From the NCBI GenBank assembly GCA_024291935.2, contig CM044322.1, positions 72,469,405 to 72,533,404 of the forward strand: a stretch of DNA of 64,000 nt, given 5' to 3'. The stretch comes from Okapia johnstoni (taxonomy: Eukaryota > Chordata > Mammalia > Artiodactyla > Giraffidae). The position numbers and the translations under genes were made by a program. The number at the start of each line of letters is the position of its first letter. Position 1 is the first letter of the stretch. Shown here piece after piece: positions 12,089 through 24,305 of this stretch. The notes beneath the pieces were generated by a model, which did not search any database, was not told the DNA's origin, and worked only from the letters and a program-made list of their open reading frames with translations.

Positions 12089-12856
12089 GGGAAAAGAGTG
12101 ATGAGAGTGATTTCCCAAAGGCCAAAGGAAAGGAAGGTTTCAAGAAAGAGGGCATGATAAATTATGCCCAAATGAGAGGCTACAGAAGATAAGAAATGTG
12201 GAACAATTACTGGGTCTGCAGCGTGGAGGACAAGAACCCTGACAAGAACCATTTCAGTGAAATGGTGAAGCCAGAGTCTGACAGACAGAATGTGAGAGAG
12301 AGAAGATGGAAGAGCAAGAGTAGAGAGCTCTTTCAAAAGTTATTTGTAAAGAACAGAGAAGTTGGACAATAGCTGGAGTAGGAATGGAGGGAGAGTTTTT
12401 TGTTTTGTTTTTCAAATGGGAGATATTATTGCATTTTAAGCAATTTTAGGATTTCCTCAGTGATAACATCACACTCATTTACTATATATTGTAAATGTAA
12501 TAGTAATAGTAAATGTAAGCAGACTATTATTACTACAGTCTGTTAGGATCTGAGTGGGAAAATGGGCAGAAATCTCTCACTAATCATAGGCCTGTCTCCT
12601 GTGCTGCATACTTCACTTGATCCTCCCATAGGAGGAGTCATCCCCAGGAATATCATCTATTGAGGAGGTCACAGTGGTGGTAAAGTTGGATCTATGTACT
12701 AATGTATTAGAATTTTGTCAATATACTTCTGCAAATATGTATTGTTACCTTAAATTTTTTTCTAAGTAGTTGGGGTTGTGGACAACCAGGCAAGTAAAGA
12801 CCATGAAGACTTCTATTTCTGTCTGTAATGGAGTAACAAGGACCAGACTTGGTGTT

Positions 12857-12870
12857 CCCCCCCCCCCCCC
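12857..12870 (+). repeat. Poly-C tract
   Basis: Fourteen consecutive C residues. Such runs are prone to length error in assembly and sequencing. Confidence 0.95.
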
Positions 12871-13257
12871 TTAAACAACTTTTAAAAAATTGACAAAATA
12901 CATCAAATAATGGTTTTCAGAGTTTGGACAACAGACAGCATAGGATAATGACTTTTGAGAGAAGAAAGACAAATGATATTGTCCCTGAATTAAGGATTAG
13001 AGTTCAGTTTTGGAAGCTCAAGTTGGCCAGACTTTGCAAAGCAGAGCTGGAGAGGAAAGAGCTATACACAGAGAGTTTCAGAGATCTGCAGAGGATTCCC
13101 TTAAGTTTTAACCTGAGTACTGACCAGTACATGCATATGAGGAAACTGCCCAAGGCTAGGGAAATAACTACTTGAAGGACAAGGCAGAACAATTCCCATT
13201 GCTAACACAACTCAGGAGAGTAGGTTCTTGCTCCCATTCACCAGAAGGGAAAGTAGA

Positions 13258-13472
13258 AAGAAAAGAAAGTGAAGTCACTCAGTCATGCCCGACTCTCTGA
13301 CCCCATGGACAGTAGCCTGAACCAAGCTCCTGCATCCATGCGATTTTCTAGGCAAGAGTACTGGAGTGGGTTGCCATTTCCCTCTTCAGGGAATCTTCCC
13401 AACCCAGGGATTGAACCCAGGTCTCCCGCATTGTAGACAGACGCTTTACCATCTGAGCCACCAAGGAAGTAC
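13258..13472 (-). repeat. Bov-tA SINE
   Basis: Reverse strand: AAAGTGAAGTCACTCAGTCA, AAGAGTACTGGAGTGGGTTG, CCCAACCCAGGGATTGAACC and the head TTTACCATCTGAGCCACCAA are all present, so it is near full length. Confidence 0.9.
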
Positions 13473-13511
13473 TCATGGGGCATAGAGTTGAGTCTTCAGA
13501 CTGGTATTGCT

Positions 13512-13716
13512 TCAATTCAGGTCAGTTCAGTCACTCAGTCATGTCCGACTCTTTGCGACCCCATGAACTGTGGCACGCCAGGCCTCCCTGTCCATCACCA
13601 ACTCCTGGAGTTTACTCAAACTCATGCCCATTGAGTCAGTGATGCCATCCAACCATCTCATCCTCTGTCATCCCCTTCTCCTCCTGCCTTCAATCTTTCC
13701 CAGCATCAGGGTCTAC
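13512..13716 (-). mobile_element. BovB LINE 3' fragment
   Basis: Reverse-strand BovB terminus: GTCAGTTCAGTCACTCAGTC, CCAACTCCTGGAGTTTACTC, then the complement of the Arg-rich C-terminal coding stretch, ending near CCCAGCATCAGGGTCT. It sits only 40 bp from a Bov-tA in the same orientation. Confidence 0.88.
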
Positions 13717-14069
13717 CCCTGTGGTAATATATTGGAATAGGAAGCATTGGTAAACACACGTGTATATCCTAGCTCTGTCCCCTAAGAGGGCCTGGGAAGA
13801 GTGACATCCCAGGAGCAATGAACACAGCTGGCACCCAAAGCGCAGCTTCTGAGTCTCATTCTCCGCTGAGAGACACAAGAGCTCTGTGAATCCATGGCTA
13901 CTGTCAGGGCTGGTGCGAAAGGGCATCTTGTGCCAAAGGCAAGGAAGTGCTCAAAGAATGATAGGGATATGGCAAAAGGACACAGAGGTCAGCTCAAAGG
14001 GGCTTGTACCAGTCAACTAAGAAAATTTCAACTTCAAAATACATGTTAGCAACAGAGGCAGATCCATGA

Positions 14070-14450
14070 ATCTGAAGCCTATGGTCTGTGGACAAAATCC
14101 AGCCCACTGACTGATTTTGTACAGCCCTCAGGCTCAGAATGATTTTTCAGAGGAACGTTTGCAATCAATTTGATAATTGGGAACACTGACCTTGAACCCC
14201 AAGTAAGTCTAACTTCCCCCCACTCGCCAAAGAATTCTGCTCTCATTAGGAGATCTGCACTACAAAAAAAATATACTCAATAATTATATTTTTAATTTCA
14301 TCAGTGAAAATGTTGTTGAAAATTTTTTTCCTCTCATTATGAAGGTACCTACATAATATCCTCAACTTGGCTTCCTGGCCTACTAAAAATATTTACTAGA
14401 TAGTAATATCTGTAGCCCTTTACACAAAGGGTTTGTTGACTTCTGGTCCA
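14070..14450. mobile_element. hAT-type DNA transposon relic
   Basis: Begins with AGCCTATGGTCTGTGGACAA and ATCCAGCCCACTGACTGATT and ends TTTACACAAAGGGTTTGTTG, the two ends of a familiar mammalian hAT-Charlie-type MER. The centre is diverged. Confidence 0.5.
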
Positions 14451-14599
14451 AATTAATTAACTATCTGAGTAAGAATGGGGTATCTGAGTGTTTCAAAGCC
14501 CTGCCCATAAAATACCAATCATAAAATAAATTTTTAGTTACAAAGGAGAAAAGAAAAATGCCATATTGGAGAATCCCAGTGGACACCAGTATAAGTAAT

Positions 14600-15140
14600 G
14601 AAAGCCCCTTCAGTAACAGGACAAACTGAAATCAAGCCTCACCTGTTAGGGTGCAAAGAAAAAAACACAGATCACTCCTGTGACATTCCTGCTGAAGATG
14701 CATAACCTGAAAATAATCAGGAGGAAACAAAATAACTAACCTATAATCTTCAAAAGAGACGAAGTTATGAAAGTCAAAGAAAAACCAAGGAATTGGTCCA
14801 GATGGAAGAGACTAGAGAGAAGCAGCAACTACATGCAGCATGTGATGCCAAACTGGATAATTTTGCTATAAAGATTTTGGGGACAAATAGCAAAACGTTA
14901 ATGGTACCTAGGGATTAAAAGACGGTACTATACCAATGTTAATTTTCTGATTTCTATGATTGTATTGTAGTTACACGATATGGAGGAGAATATCCGCACT
15001 CCCCCTCTTTTTTTGTAGGAAGCACACGTTAAGTTTTTCAGGGGTTCTGGGGCATTAGTCAGAGACTTACTCTCAGCAGTTCTGGGAAAAGAGGTTTTTG
15101 TACCATGCTTGCAACTTTTCCCTAAGTTTGACATTATTTC
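14600..15140 (+). repeat. Old L1 (L1M) 3' UTR
   Basis: Collinear with a mammal-wide L1 3' region: AACTAACCTATAATCTTCAA, TTATGAAAGTCAAAGAAAAA, TTTTGCTATAAAGATTTTGG, TACCAATGTTAATTTTCTGA. Diverged; no coding remnant. Confidence 0.65.
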
Positions 15141-16285
15141 AAGACAAAACAAATGTAAATACTTTGACAGAGTTAGAGGCTTCTATATTATTCTCACTAC
15201 CCAAGACTCCTTCAGAGCTAGGGATGCAAGTTCTAGCCAGTGAGACACAAGCAGAAGAGTGTGGGGGATTCATGGGGAAGCCTGTGCTTCTTTCACAGAC
15301 TCGACCCCTCCTCCCTTCCTCCTGCTTGGAACATGGATGTGGTACCGCAGTGCAGAGCATCCTGGGTTTTACAGCACTGTGGTGACAAGTGTGAAGCAGA
15401 AAGCTGATACCCTAAAGATACCAGGAAGAGTGCTCAAAAGATGCTGGGATGCCCCGAAGCAAGACAAATGTCAGTTACAGAACAATGGGGAGACATATCA
15501 GCAAGTTTTGAGGATGACTGCAGAGTGGCCCAGAAGGTGAATGGTTGCCCATCATCCTCTTGCACTGGGTGGCCTCTTCCTACCGCTATCATTCCTGCAC
15601 CCACCCTCTTGCTGGCTATGACAGAAACAAATCATCAAACTAAATATAAATTTTAAAAACAAGAAGAGGAGAAAATCAAAATAAAAATTTAAAGCCAGGA
15701 ACAGAAGTTGGAAAAATATAAAACAGAAAAAAAAAATCCTTAAGAATAAAACCTTTAAAATCGTAAATATTTTACAAGGAAACAAAGTACTATTATGTAC
15801 AAAAAGTAAACAACATGAAAAATAAAGGCATTAGAAGCTAAGACCATCAAAGGAACAAAAACACAGTAGTGAGGAGATAATAAAAGGACAAATGTCCATA
15901 GTCAACAAACAAGAACAAAAAAGTTAGGTATAGACAGGCAAGGAAAGTACCTTCCCATCAAGAAAGAGACTAGAAAAGACAAAAACTGCTAAAGATCATG
16001 GAGTAGAGTTAGGGGTTAATGCAACCAAAAAGACGAAGAAAAAGAAGGAAATATAAACAGTAGAAAAGGATCTGAGGAACAAGCAGCATCCTTCTGGCTT
16101 GCAAGGAGAAACCAACACTTGTCCCAAAAAAGAACTTGGTATTTACTCTAACTCAGGAAATGAAGTGCCTTTTAGGAATGCCTCTGGGAAGACAGTCTGG
16201 GGGAAGCCATGATCCTGTCCTTTCACCATCCTCCGGAAGGTTCCGACCCCTGCCCCAGAGTGTCATTTAGACACAATGACTTCCT
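15141..16285. other. Intergenic; A-rich stretch at 15640-16060
   Basis: 15141-15640 is unrecognised. 15640-16060 is strongly A-rich on the + strand with short lysine/asparagine-type frames only; it may be degraded retroelement sequence, but I see no family match. Confidence 0.45.
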
Positions 16286-16289
16286 ATCA

Positions 16290-16503
16290 AGTAATGGTGG
16301 CTCAGTGGTAAAGAACCTGCCTGCCAATGCAGGAGATACGGGAGATGCCTGTTCAATCCCTGGGTGGGGAAGATATCCTGGAGGAGGAAATGGCAACCCA
16401 CGCCAGTATTCTTGCCTGGAGAATCCCATGGACAGAGGAGCCTGGCAGGCTATAGTCCATGGGGTCACAAAGAGTTGGACATGACTGAGTGAGTGAGCAT
16501 GCA
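16290..16503 (+). repeat. Bov-tA SINE
   Basis: Forward copy: GTAATGGTGGCTCAGTGGTA head, TGCCAATGCAGGAGATACGG, TTCTTGCCTGGAGAATCCCA, GAGTTGGACATGACTGAGTG. Close to full length, moderately diverged. Confidence 0.92.
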
Positions 16504-16849
16504 CAATCAGGAAACACTAGGCAAAGTGGTTCCAACTAGTCCGTTGGAGTCCTGAAATTTCCTGTGTTGTTGCTGGTTTCAGGTTTTAGTCCCTGTGTTT
16601 GATGCCTCCCTTGGTGGTTCCCTGGCCCAGCTTTGTAGGGCAGGACTGAATGAGATGAAATCAGGTGTTGCTGGAGGGAGCAGTCCTACAGAGAAGTATT
16701 TGATGAGAGGAAAATCTAGTTTTGGAAAGTTCCCTAGGTGAATTTTGGAGGCAAGGAAAAGAGGCTTATTCAAGTTGCCTCAAGAAACACACACAGGAAC
16801 CCAGGAAAATTGGCCAGATCTTAGGAGGAACAGAAATTGGAGGGTGTCC

Positions 16850-17008
16850 ATCCCCTTTGGTGGCAGAGGATGAGATGGTTAGATAGCATCATTGACCCAA
16901 CGGACATGAGTTTGAGCAAACTCCAGGAGACGGTGAAAGACCGGGGAGTCTGGTGTGCTACAGTCCAAAGAGTTGGACACAACTTCATGACTGAACTACA
17001 ACAGCACA
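16850..17008 (+). mobile_element. BovB LINE 3' fragment
   Basis: GGCAGAGGATGAGATGGTTA through ACATGAGTTTGAGCAAACTC and AAAGAGTTGGACACAACTTC: the last ~155 bp of BovB, with the C-terminal codons still recognisable. Confidence 0.82.
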
Positions 17009-17334
17009 CCCCTTTACTTTGACGGTTCACTGGTGGGACCAAAACAGTGGGACAGGGGTAGGGAAGGTGGCCTGTAATTATATAGAGAGCCCGGCCCAGG
17101 ATGATTGCCTGAAGGAACCTTGAAACCCCAACAAGAGTATGTGGACCAAAGGATAACCATGAGCTAAGGGAGGCATGGTAAATGGGCAGCTGGAGGAAGG
17201 GCACCATCTGTATCAGGGAAGCTGCCATCACGGAATCCCAACAGGACATCACTAAAAAATGTATGTTAGACCCAAGAGAAGAAAGCTGGCTAAAGACAAA
17301 AAATATCAGCACTATACCATACTAAGAACTGGGC

Positions 17335-17538
17335 CTATCCCTGGTGGCTCAGATGGTAAAGAGTCTGCTTGCAATGTGGGAGACCCAGGTTCGATTGCTG
17401 GGTGGGGAAGATCCCCTGGAGAAGGAAATAGCAACCCACTCCCGTATTCTTGCCTGGAAAATCCCACGGATGGAGAAGCCTCTCAGGCTACTGTCCATGG
17501 GGTTGCACAGAGTTGGACACGACTAAGCGACTAAAGTA
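17335..17538 (+). repeat. Bov-tA SINE
   Basis: Forward copy from CTATCCCTGGTGGCTCAGAT to GACACGACTAAGCGACTAAA. A short TAAGAA direct repeat on both sides (about 17324 and 17537) may be its target duplication. Confidence 0.92.
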
Positions 17539-17585
17539 AGAATTTTCTTGTTTCTTACTTCTCCTCCCTCTCCTTGAGCAACAGT

Positions 17586-17653
17586 CTTGGAGATCAGGGC
17601 AACCTAGATCTAGATCTAGGAGATCTAGACCTTGGAGATCAGGGCAACCTAGA
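17586..17653 (+). repeat. 45-bp-period tandem duplication
   Basis: A 23-bp segment starting CTTGGAGATCAGGGCAACCT occurs exactly at 17586-17608 and 17631-17653. The spacer is built of AGATCTAG units and is itself partly palindromic. Confidence 0.9.
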
Positions 17654-18592
17654 GGGGAAGATGAGACGCAGAAGGCGCGAGCACAGAGGATAAGCTGATC
17701 ACTGGCCCTTTGGCCCTGGTAGCTTCTGGCCTGAAGCAGGGAGAAGAAGGGCAGAGAGAGACAGAGAGAGGGAGGGAGAGAAGTTTTATAAGAAATTTAG
17801 TTTTGATCAAGTGGAGAGGAAATAATTGATGCTTCAGTAGAGAGAGGGGATAACGGCAGGACAGAGGCTGGGGTAGGTGTGTAGCCTCCCTTGATTCCAG
17901 CTACCAAGTAAAATGTGGTCTCTCTGATGCATGAAGGTTTCCCACAGGAGAGTTCTGGGTGACAAGTTGTATCCCAGCTCCTGTAGGCAGGGTCCAGGGA
18001 GTTCCAAGGAAAAGCACATAGCCGCAGAAACTCCAGAATCCTCCAGCCAAAACGGCAAAGGTCTGAGACGTAAATAGTGCTGGGGAACCCCAGCCAGAGA
18101 ACTATCATCAGAGCACATGGATCTGAAAGGAATAAAACTAGAAGTTGTCAATCGCAACTGTGCAAACTGAAGCACACACAGTTAGGCGCTGCCTGGGTAA
18201 GGTGGAACCCCCTGACTCATGTGCCAAGCACTCACAGTGGGTAGAACAACAAGAAAAAAACCCACATGGTGTTTTTCAACCTCTGTTCTCCTGCAAGCAG
18301 TCATCTGATCTGTCTTCTGAAGACTGAATCTCCTTAAGGAAACAGAACCCACTCTAAATCTTTCCTCTGGTGATGTGGCCTTTGCTTCTAGTGGGAGTGG
18401 TTTTTAACACCAGTGCATTTATTCCCTGACTCTAAGTTACAGAGGGACCCCATCAGCGGTGCCCTACATGCAGCCTGCACTGGCCTGCAAGGACTGACTG
18501 CTCAGTTTTCCAGAACTTTGTGAGCAGGTTTTTAAAGGCATGCAACATCATTTGAAATTAACTTATAAAAACTGACAATTAAAAAACAAAGG

Positions 18593-18725
18593 TGGGGATT
18601 TCCTGGCAATCCAGTGGTTAGGACTTGGCTCTTTTACTGCAGGGGCCCAGGTTTAATCCCTGGTTGGGGAACTTGGATCCCACGAGCCATGCAGCACAGC
18701 CAAAAAAAAAAAAAAAACAAGACAG
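18593..18725 (+). repeat. CHR-type tRNA-derived SINE
   Basis: GGGGATTTCCTGGCAATCCA, GTGGTTAGGACTTGGCTCTT, CAGGGGCCCAGGTTTAATCC, then a 15-16 A tail: the cetartiodactyl CHR SINE. AAACAAAGG at 18584-18592 and 18726-18734 is its target-site duplication. Confidence 0.88.
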
Positions 18726-19811
18726 AAACAAAGGCAATAAACATTCAAGACTCATCACTTACTAATTATCTTATTGCATTTTATGATTACTTACATCCTG
18801 GAGGTTACGTACATCTATCGTATCCAATGGTAGAAATACTATGAAATGGAGTGCCAGTGCACATCCCTTCCCAACTCCGTGTTCAGGGACTTCATTCTGG
18901 TAGTTCAAATGAGCCATGGGAATCAACAGACACTACAGATCAGCCCCCAGCCCCCAGGCCAAGCAGTAGCTGTTGAACATTCACCAGCTCACCACTGGAC
19001 TCCACAGACCTGAGGAAAGTCAGTTAGAAGAAGCCCAGCATGAGCCCGCCTCAGGAGCCTGCCATTTTCTCCGCCTTTTCCATGCACCCTCCTCTGCTTA
19101 GGGAGGGGGGTACGGTATTTACTTACTCAAAGGGCATCTGGGTCGGATGTTCTCCTCAGACAACAGAGCTGAGGAGCTGGCTGAGGAAATATTTTCCCAG
19201 CTTTGCCTGGTTTCCTTTTGAACTAAACTTGTTCTAAGGAATGTGGCCGGTAGGTAAGTAAATAAAGCAGCTGTGATGTGAGTTCTAGCTGAAATAAAGA
19301 AAACTTATGAGTCTGGTGTATATAAAAAGAAAGGTTATAGATTCAGATTTTCCTCCCTTCCTACCTCCGATTTCTCTCTGACAACAGGACACAGTTTGTG
19401 CTTGCATTGCCCACCCCTTCCCTCTGGGGTATAAATCGGCACCTGGTTTTCCTTGGCTCTGGCACAGGATAAACTTGCTGTTTGCTGGACACTTGTTTAC
19501 AGCGGTGGAGTTATTTATTACTCTTTTCATAGTGGACATTGCTTAGACTCCATAGGACTCTCTCAAGGGCCCATGTTCAAGGATCTGCTATTCTGAGTTG
19601 GAATAATCCTCCAGTCCCAATTCTGTTCAAAGCTCAGTCATTTCCCATGCGAGCCAGGAACAAAAGGAGGAGATGGGGGAATCCAGCACATTTAGAGATT
19701 CAATCAGATTTCTGATCCTCCCTAAAAAGATGCAATTTTTTTTCCTATCTCCACACCTTATGGTGAACTAGTCACACCACAAATGCATGAGTTTATGCGC
19801 TCCATGTCAGT

Positions 19812-20242
19812 ACAGGCAGAACTTGGAGATATTGTGGGCATGGTTCCAGACCACTACAATAAAATGACTATTACAGTAAAGTGAGTCACACAAGTTTTTT
19901 GGTTTTCCAGTACATATAAAAGTTATGCTTACACTATACTACAGTCTATTAAGTGTGCAATAGCATTAGGTCTAAAAAAAGTACATACTTCAATTTAAAA
20001 ATACTTCATTACTAAAAAAAAATACTAAGTATCACTGGAGCCTTTAGTGAGTCTTAGTAGTCACATCAAAGATTACTGATCAGAGAGCACCAAAACAAAT
20101 ATAATAATAATGAAAAAGTTTGAAATACTGAATTATCAGAATGTGACACAGAGACATGAAGTGAGAAAATGCTGTTGGAAAAATGGCTCCAATAAAGTGC
20201 AGTAAAGTTAAGTACAATAAAATGAAGTACGCTTTTATGCCA
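19812..20242. mobile_element. Tigger-family (TcMar) DNA transposon relic
   Basis: Left end ACAGGCAGAACTTGGAGATA and TTCCAGACCACTACAATAAA, then CATATAAAAGTTATGCTTAC; the right end CAATAAAATGAAGTACGCTT is the inverted counterpart. The interior is deleted and no transposase frame remains. Confidence 0.7.
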
Positions 20243-20354
20243 ATAACACTGCAGAAATGGCTCAATTTACTACTTACTATTTGTTCATATGTATGTGTTA
20301 GGTTTTAGTATAGCCATCTATTGTGAACCAGAATGCTTGCAGGTATATGTGTGT

Positions 20355-22758
20355 AGGAATTCAAGTGATACCTGGAGTAAAAGGCAAGTTTGGCCTTGGA
20401 GTACAAAATGAAGCAGGGAAAAGGCTAACAGAGTTTTGCTAAGAGAACACACTGGTCATAGAAACGACCCTCTTCCAACAACACAGGGATGACTCTACAC
20501 ATGGATATCATCACGTGGTCAACACCAAAATCAGATTGATTATATTCTTTGCAGCCAAAGATGGAGAAGCTCTATACAGTCAGCAAAAACAAGACTGGGA
20601 GCTACTGTGGCTCAGATCATGAACTCCTTATTGCAAAATTCAGACTTAAATTGAAGAAAGTAGGGAAAAACCGCTAGACCATTCAGATATGACCTAAATT
20701 AAATCCCTTATGATTATACAGTGGAAGTGACAAATAGATTCAAGGGATTAGATCTGGTAGAGTACCAAAGAACTATGAATGGAGGTCCATGACATTGTAT
20801 AGGAGGCAGTGATCAAGATCACCCCCAAGAAAAGGAAATGCACAAAGGCAGAATGGTTGTCTGAGGAGGGCTTACAAATAGCAAAGAGAAGAAGAGAAGC
20901 TAAAGGCAAAGGAGAAAAGGAAAGATATACCCATCTGAATGCAGAGTTCCAGAGAATAGCAAGGAGAGATAAGAAAGCCTTCCTCAGTGATCAGTGTAAA
21001 GAAATAGAGGAAAACAATAAAATGGGAAAGACTAGAGATCTTTTCAAGAAAATTAGAGATACCAAGGGAACATTTCATGCAAAGGTGGGCACAATAAAGG
21101 ACAGAAATGGTATGGACCTAACAGAAGCAGAAGATATTAAGAAGAGGTGGCAAGAATACACAGAAGAACTATACAAAAAAGATCTTCATGACCCAAATAA
21201 CCATGATGGTGTGATCACTCACCTAGAGCCAGACATCCTGGAATGAGAAGTCAAGTGGGCCTTAGGAAGCATCACTAAGAACAAAGCTAGTGGAGGTGAT
21301 GGAATTCCAGTTGAGCTATTTCAAATCCTAGAAGATGATGCTGTGAAAGTGCTGCACTCAATATGCCAGCAAATTTGGAAATCTCAGCAGTGGCCACAGG
21401 ACTGGAAAGGGTTAGTTTTCATTCCAATCCCAAAGAAAGGCAATACCAAATAATGTTCAAACTACCATACAACTGTACTCATCTCACACACTAGCAAAGT
21501 AATGATCATAATTCTCCTAGTAAGTCTTCAACAGGACATGAACTGAAAACTTCCAGATGTTCAAGCTGGATTTAGAAAAGGCAGAGGAACCAGAGATCAA
21601 ATTGCCAACATCCATTGGATCATTGAAAAAGCAAGAGAGTTCCAGAAAAACATCTACTTCTGCATCAATGACTATGCCAAAGCCTTTGACTGTGTGGATC
21701 ACAATAAACTGTGGAAAATTCTTAAAGAGATGGGAATACAAGACCACCTTACCTGCCTCCTGAGAAAACTGTATGCAAGTCAAGAAGCAACAGTTAGAAC
21801 CAGACATGGAATAATGGACTGGTTCCAAATTGGGAAAGGAGTACATCAGGGCTGTATATTGTCACCCTGTTTATTTAACTCACATGCAGAGTACATCATG
21901 AGAAATGCCAGGCTAGAGGAAGCACAGGCTGGAATCAAGATTGCCAGGAGAAATATCAATAACCTCAGATATGCAGATGACACAACCCTTCTGGCAGAAA
22001 GCAAAGAACTAACGAGTTTCTTGATGAAAGTGAAAGAGGAGAGTGAAAAAACTGGTTTAAAACTCAACATTCAAAAAACTAAGATTATGGCATCCAGTCC
22101 CATTATGGATACAGTCCCATCACATCTACAGCAAATAGATGAGGAAACAATGCAAACAGTGACAGACTTTATTTTCTTGGGCTGCAAAATCCCTGAAGAT
22201 GGTGACTGAAGACATGAAATTAAAAGATGCTTGCTCCTTGGAAGAAAAGCTATGACCAAACTAGACAGCATATTAAAAAGCAGAGACATTCCTTTGCCAC
22301 AAAGGTTGGTCTAGTCAAAGCTACGGTTTTTCCAGTAGTCATGTATGGATGTGAGAGTTGGACCATAAAGAAAGCTGAGCGCTGAACAATTGATGCTTCT
22401 GAACTGTTGTGTTGGAGAAGACTCTTGAGAGTTCCTGGGACTGCAAGGAGATCAAACCAATCAATCCTAAAGGAAATTAGCCCTGAATATTCACTGGAAG
22501 GACTTATGCTGAAACTCCAATACTTTGGGCACCTGATGTGAAGGGCTGACTCATTGGAAAGGACCCTGATGCTGAGAAAGATTGAAGATGGGAGGAGAAG
22601 AGGACGACAGAGGATGAGATGGTTGGATGGCATCACTGACTCGATGGACGTGAGTTTGAGCAAGCTCCGGCAGTTTTTGATGGACAGGAAACCCTGGTGT
22701 ACTGCAGTCCATGGGGTCACAAAGAGTTGGACGCGACTGAGCGACTGAACTGAACTGA
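20355..22758 (+). mobile_element. BovB (RTE-type) LINE, about 2.4 kb, 5'-truncated and decayed
   Basis: Carries the end of the apurinic-type endonuclease domain (the first 300 bp encode the GSDHELL-like stretch near 20612-20632) followed by the full reverse transcriptase and C-terminal region. Frame 0 from 20809 to 22209 is broken by stops at 21244, 21451, 21544 and 22207; the third is a CGA-to-TGA type change. The catalytic YADD is intact at 21970-21981, preceded by QGCILSPCLFN. The 3' end is the CTGAACTGAACTGA tail, followed directly by a TG microsatellite. Non-functional copy. Confidence 0.92.
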
Positions 22759-22783
22759 TGTGTGTGTGTGTGTGTGTGTGTGT
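22759..22783 (+). repeat. (TG)n microsatellite
   Basis: 25 bp of pure TG at the 3' end of the BovB copy. Likely polymorphic. Confidence 0.97.
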
Positions 22784-23629
22784 AGACAGGCATACATGAG
22801 TGCCATTTTGTAGATGCCTATGTATTTGAACATGTACAGAATCACATGTTTGTGTATTTCTCTGTGTTTTTGCAGATGCAGATGTGATTTGTGTGAGCAG
22901 GAGTGAGACTTTCACAAACCTGGTTGAAATGCTTGGAGAATGTCATTATCTTCTAAAAACAGAGGAATGAAACATTTTGAAGAAAGGATTAAAAAAAAAC
23001 CCCAAATATATTTCAAGACTCCATAAGTTCTCTCCATGTGCAATGGAAAAAATACCATATATTTACATTTTTTTCTGTCATTATAAGGATTGTCGATTTC
23101 ATCCAGGGACAGGATTTCAATATTCAGTTTAAGCTAAAAGTTCTTTAGAAAGAATATCGTAAGAGGAAAGATGAGACACCACAGCCCCTGAAGGCGCAAG
23201 TTTGGACATAGCCCTTTTCCCTTCTCTTCTCTCCAACTACTACCGTCTGCTTCTAACATCATGACCCTCTTTCCCACTTTTGGAAGGAGAAGAGCTGGTC
23301 TCTAGCTGTGGATCCCTTGAACACATGGGCAAGGGGCCAGGGGCCATGCCCTTCTTCTCCTCTTATTTACTTCTTTGTGTCTCATTTTGAGGACAAGGAG
23401 ACACAAAGAAGACATGAGATTTTGTTGTAGCAGAATGAGGTCAAAACCAGGGGAAAATGTCTTACTTCTTAATGGGCCATGGGATGTAATAAGAACTTTC
23501 TGAAGTGTTTGTAAATTCTCTTCCAGATGATTCTAAGAGGAGGCAACCCATAGCTCTCTGAAGTGAACTAATAGGGTCATGGAGAGGCATATGATCAGCA
23601 GGATGATCTCTGGAAGTTTTAAGAGTACA
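22784..23629. other. Intergenic, no gene recognised
   Basis: Unrecognised sequence between the BovB copy and a MIR; no domain in any frame. Confidence 0.5.
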
Positions 23630-23850
23630 ATAACTTCTGTTTATTGAGCATTTGTTACGGTGCCGCGAAGACTTTGTGTGGGTCAACTCATTTAATCTCC
23701 GCCACAACTGTTGAAAGATAATTATTACCTTTACTCAACATATGAGGAAAATGAGACACAAAGAAGTAGACACTTGGCCAAGGTCACATAGTAAAGGATG
23801 GATTCAGGATTCACACCAGGTCTGGATCCAGAGTCCACACTGTCAGCGCT
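23630..23850 (+). repeat. MIR SINE
   Basis: TTTATTGAGCATTTGTTACG, CAACTCATTTAATCTCCGCC, CTTGGCCAAGGTCACATAGT and the TCTGGATCCAGAGTCCACAC end, in MIR order. Confidence 0.8.
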
Positions 23851-24305
23851 TAGACTGTCTTAGTCCTGCCAACTCTGTCCTAGGCCTCTGTGTCACTTCA
23901 GAGAAGCTGATGCCTCTTCCCATTGCTGACACATAGAGGATTAGGACTAAAGGGAGTGGATATCAGAGGCCCAACTATCAGGAATACTCTCATATGCATG
24001 TACTCATTCCATGAAAATCCAAAACTGGAAGAGAACCTCAGCAAAGCACCTTCCCTCCATGTTTGGGGATTGAAAGTTTCTGACAGGAAGGAAACTCACA
24101 TATTGAGCCTGGGGGTGTAATAGCTGCTGGGCTCCTTGCTTGTTATAATCATCTCATCCTGACACACTGCTGTAACAGACCCTTTGCCTTGTTGATTCCC
24201 CTAGAGTTGTAAAGTGTTTCTTCAGTGAAAGCTTACTGTAGGGAAGGAGCAAATAGGCAAGCTGGCATGTTCAGGCTCTTTCGCCCCAGATTTGCAAATG
24301 ATAAC

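Larger units (their letters stand above)
10870..12345. repeat. Ancient mammal-wide repeat, broken by two BovB-derived insertions
   Basis: Pieces at 10890-11414, 11829-12009 and 12089-12345 read as one dispersed mammalian repeat (GAGCCATGGCAAACACTTTG, GAGGAACTAGCAGAAGAGAC, AACCATTTCAGTGAAATGGT). The family name is uncertain (L2-type LINE is my best guess). Insertions at 11415-11828 and 12010-12088 divide it. Confidence 0.5.

Noticed and set aside
12010..12336. 97-codon minus-strand frame at 12043-12336 as a small membrane protein
   Set aside because: Its N- and C-terminal parts lie in an ancient repeat and a BovB tail; no conservation argument can be made.
22250..22915. 221-codon minus-strand frame
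   Set aside because: Antisense of the BovB 3' end and the TG microsatellite (the Thr-His run comes from CA repeats).
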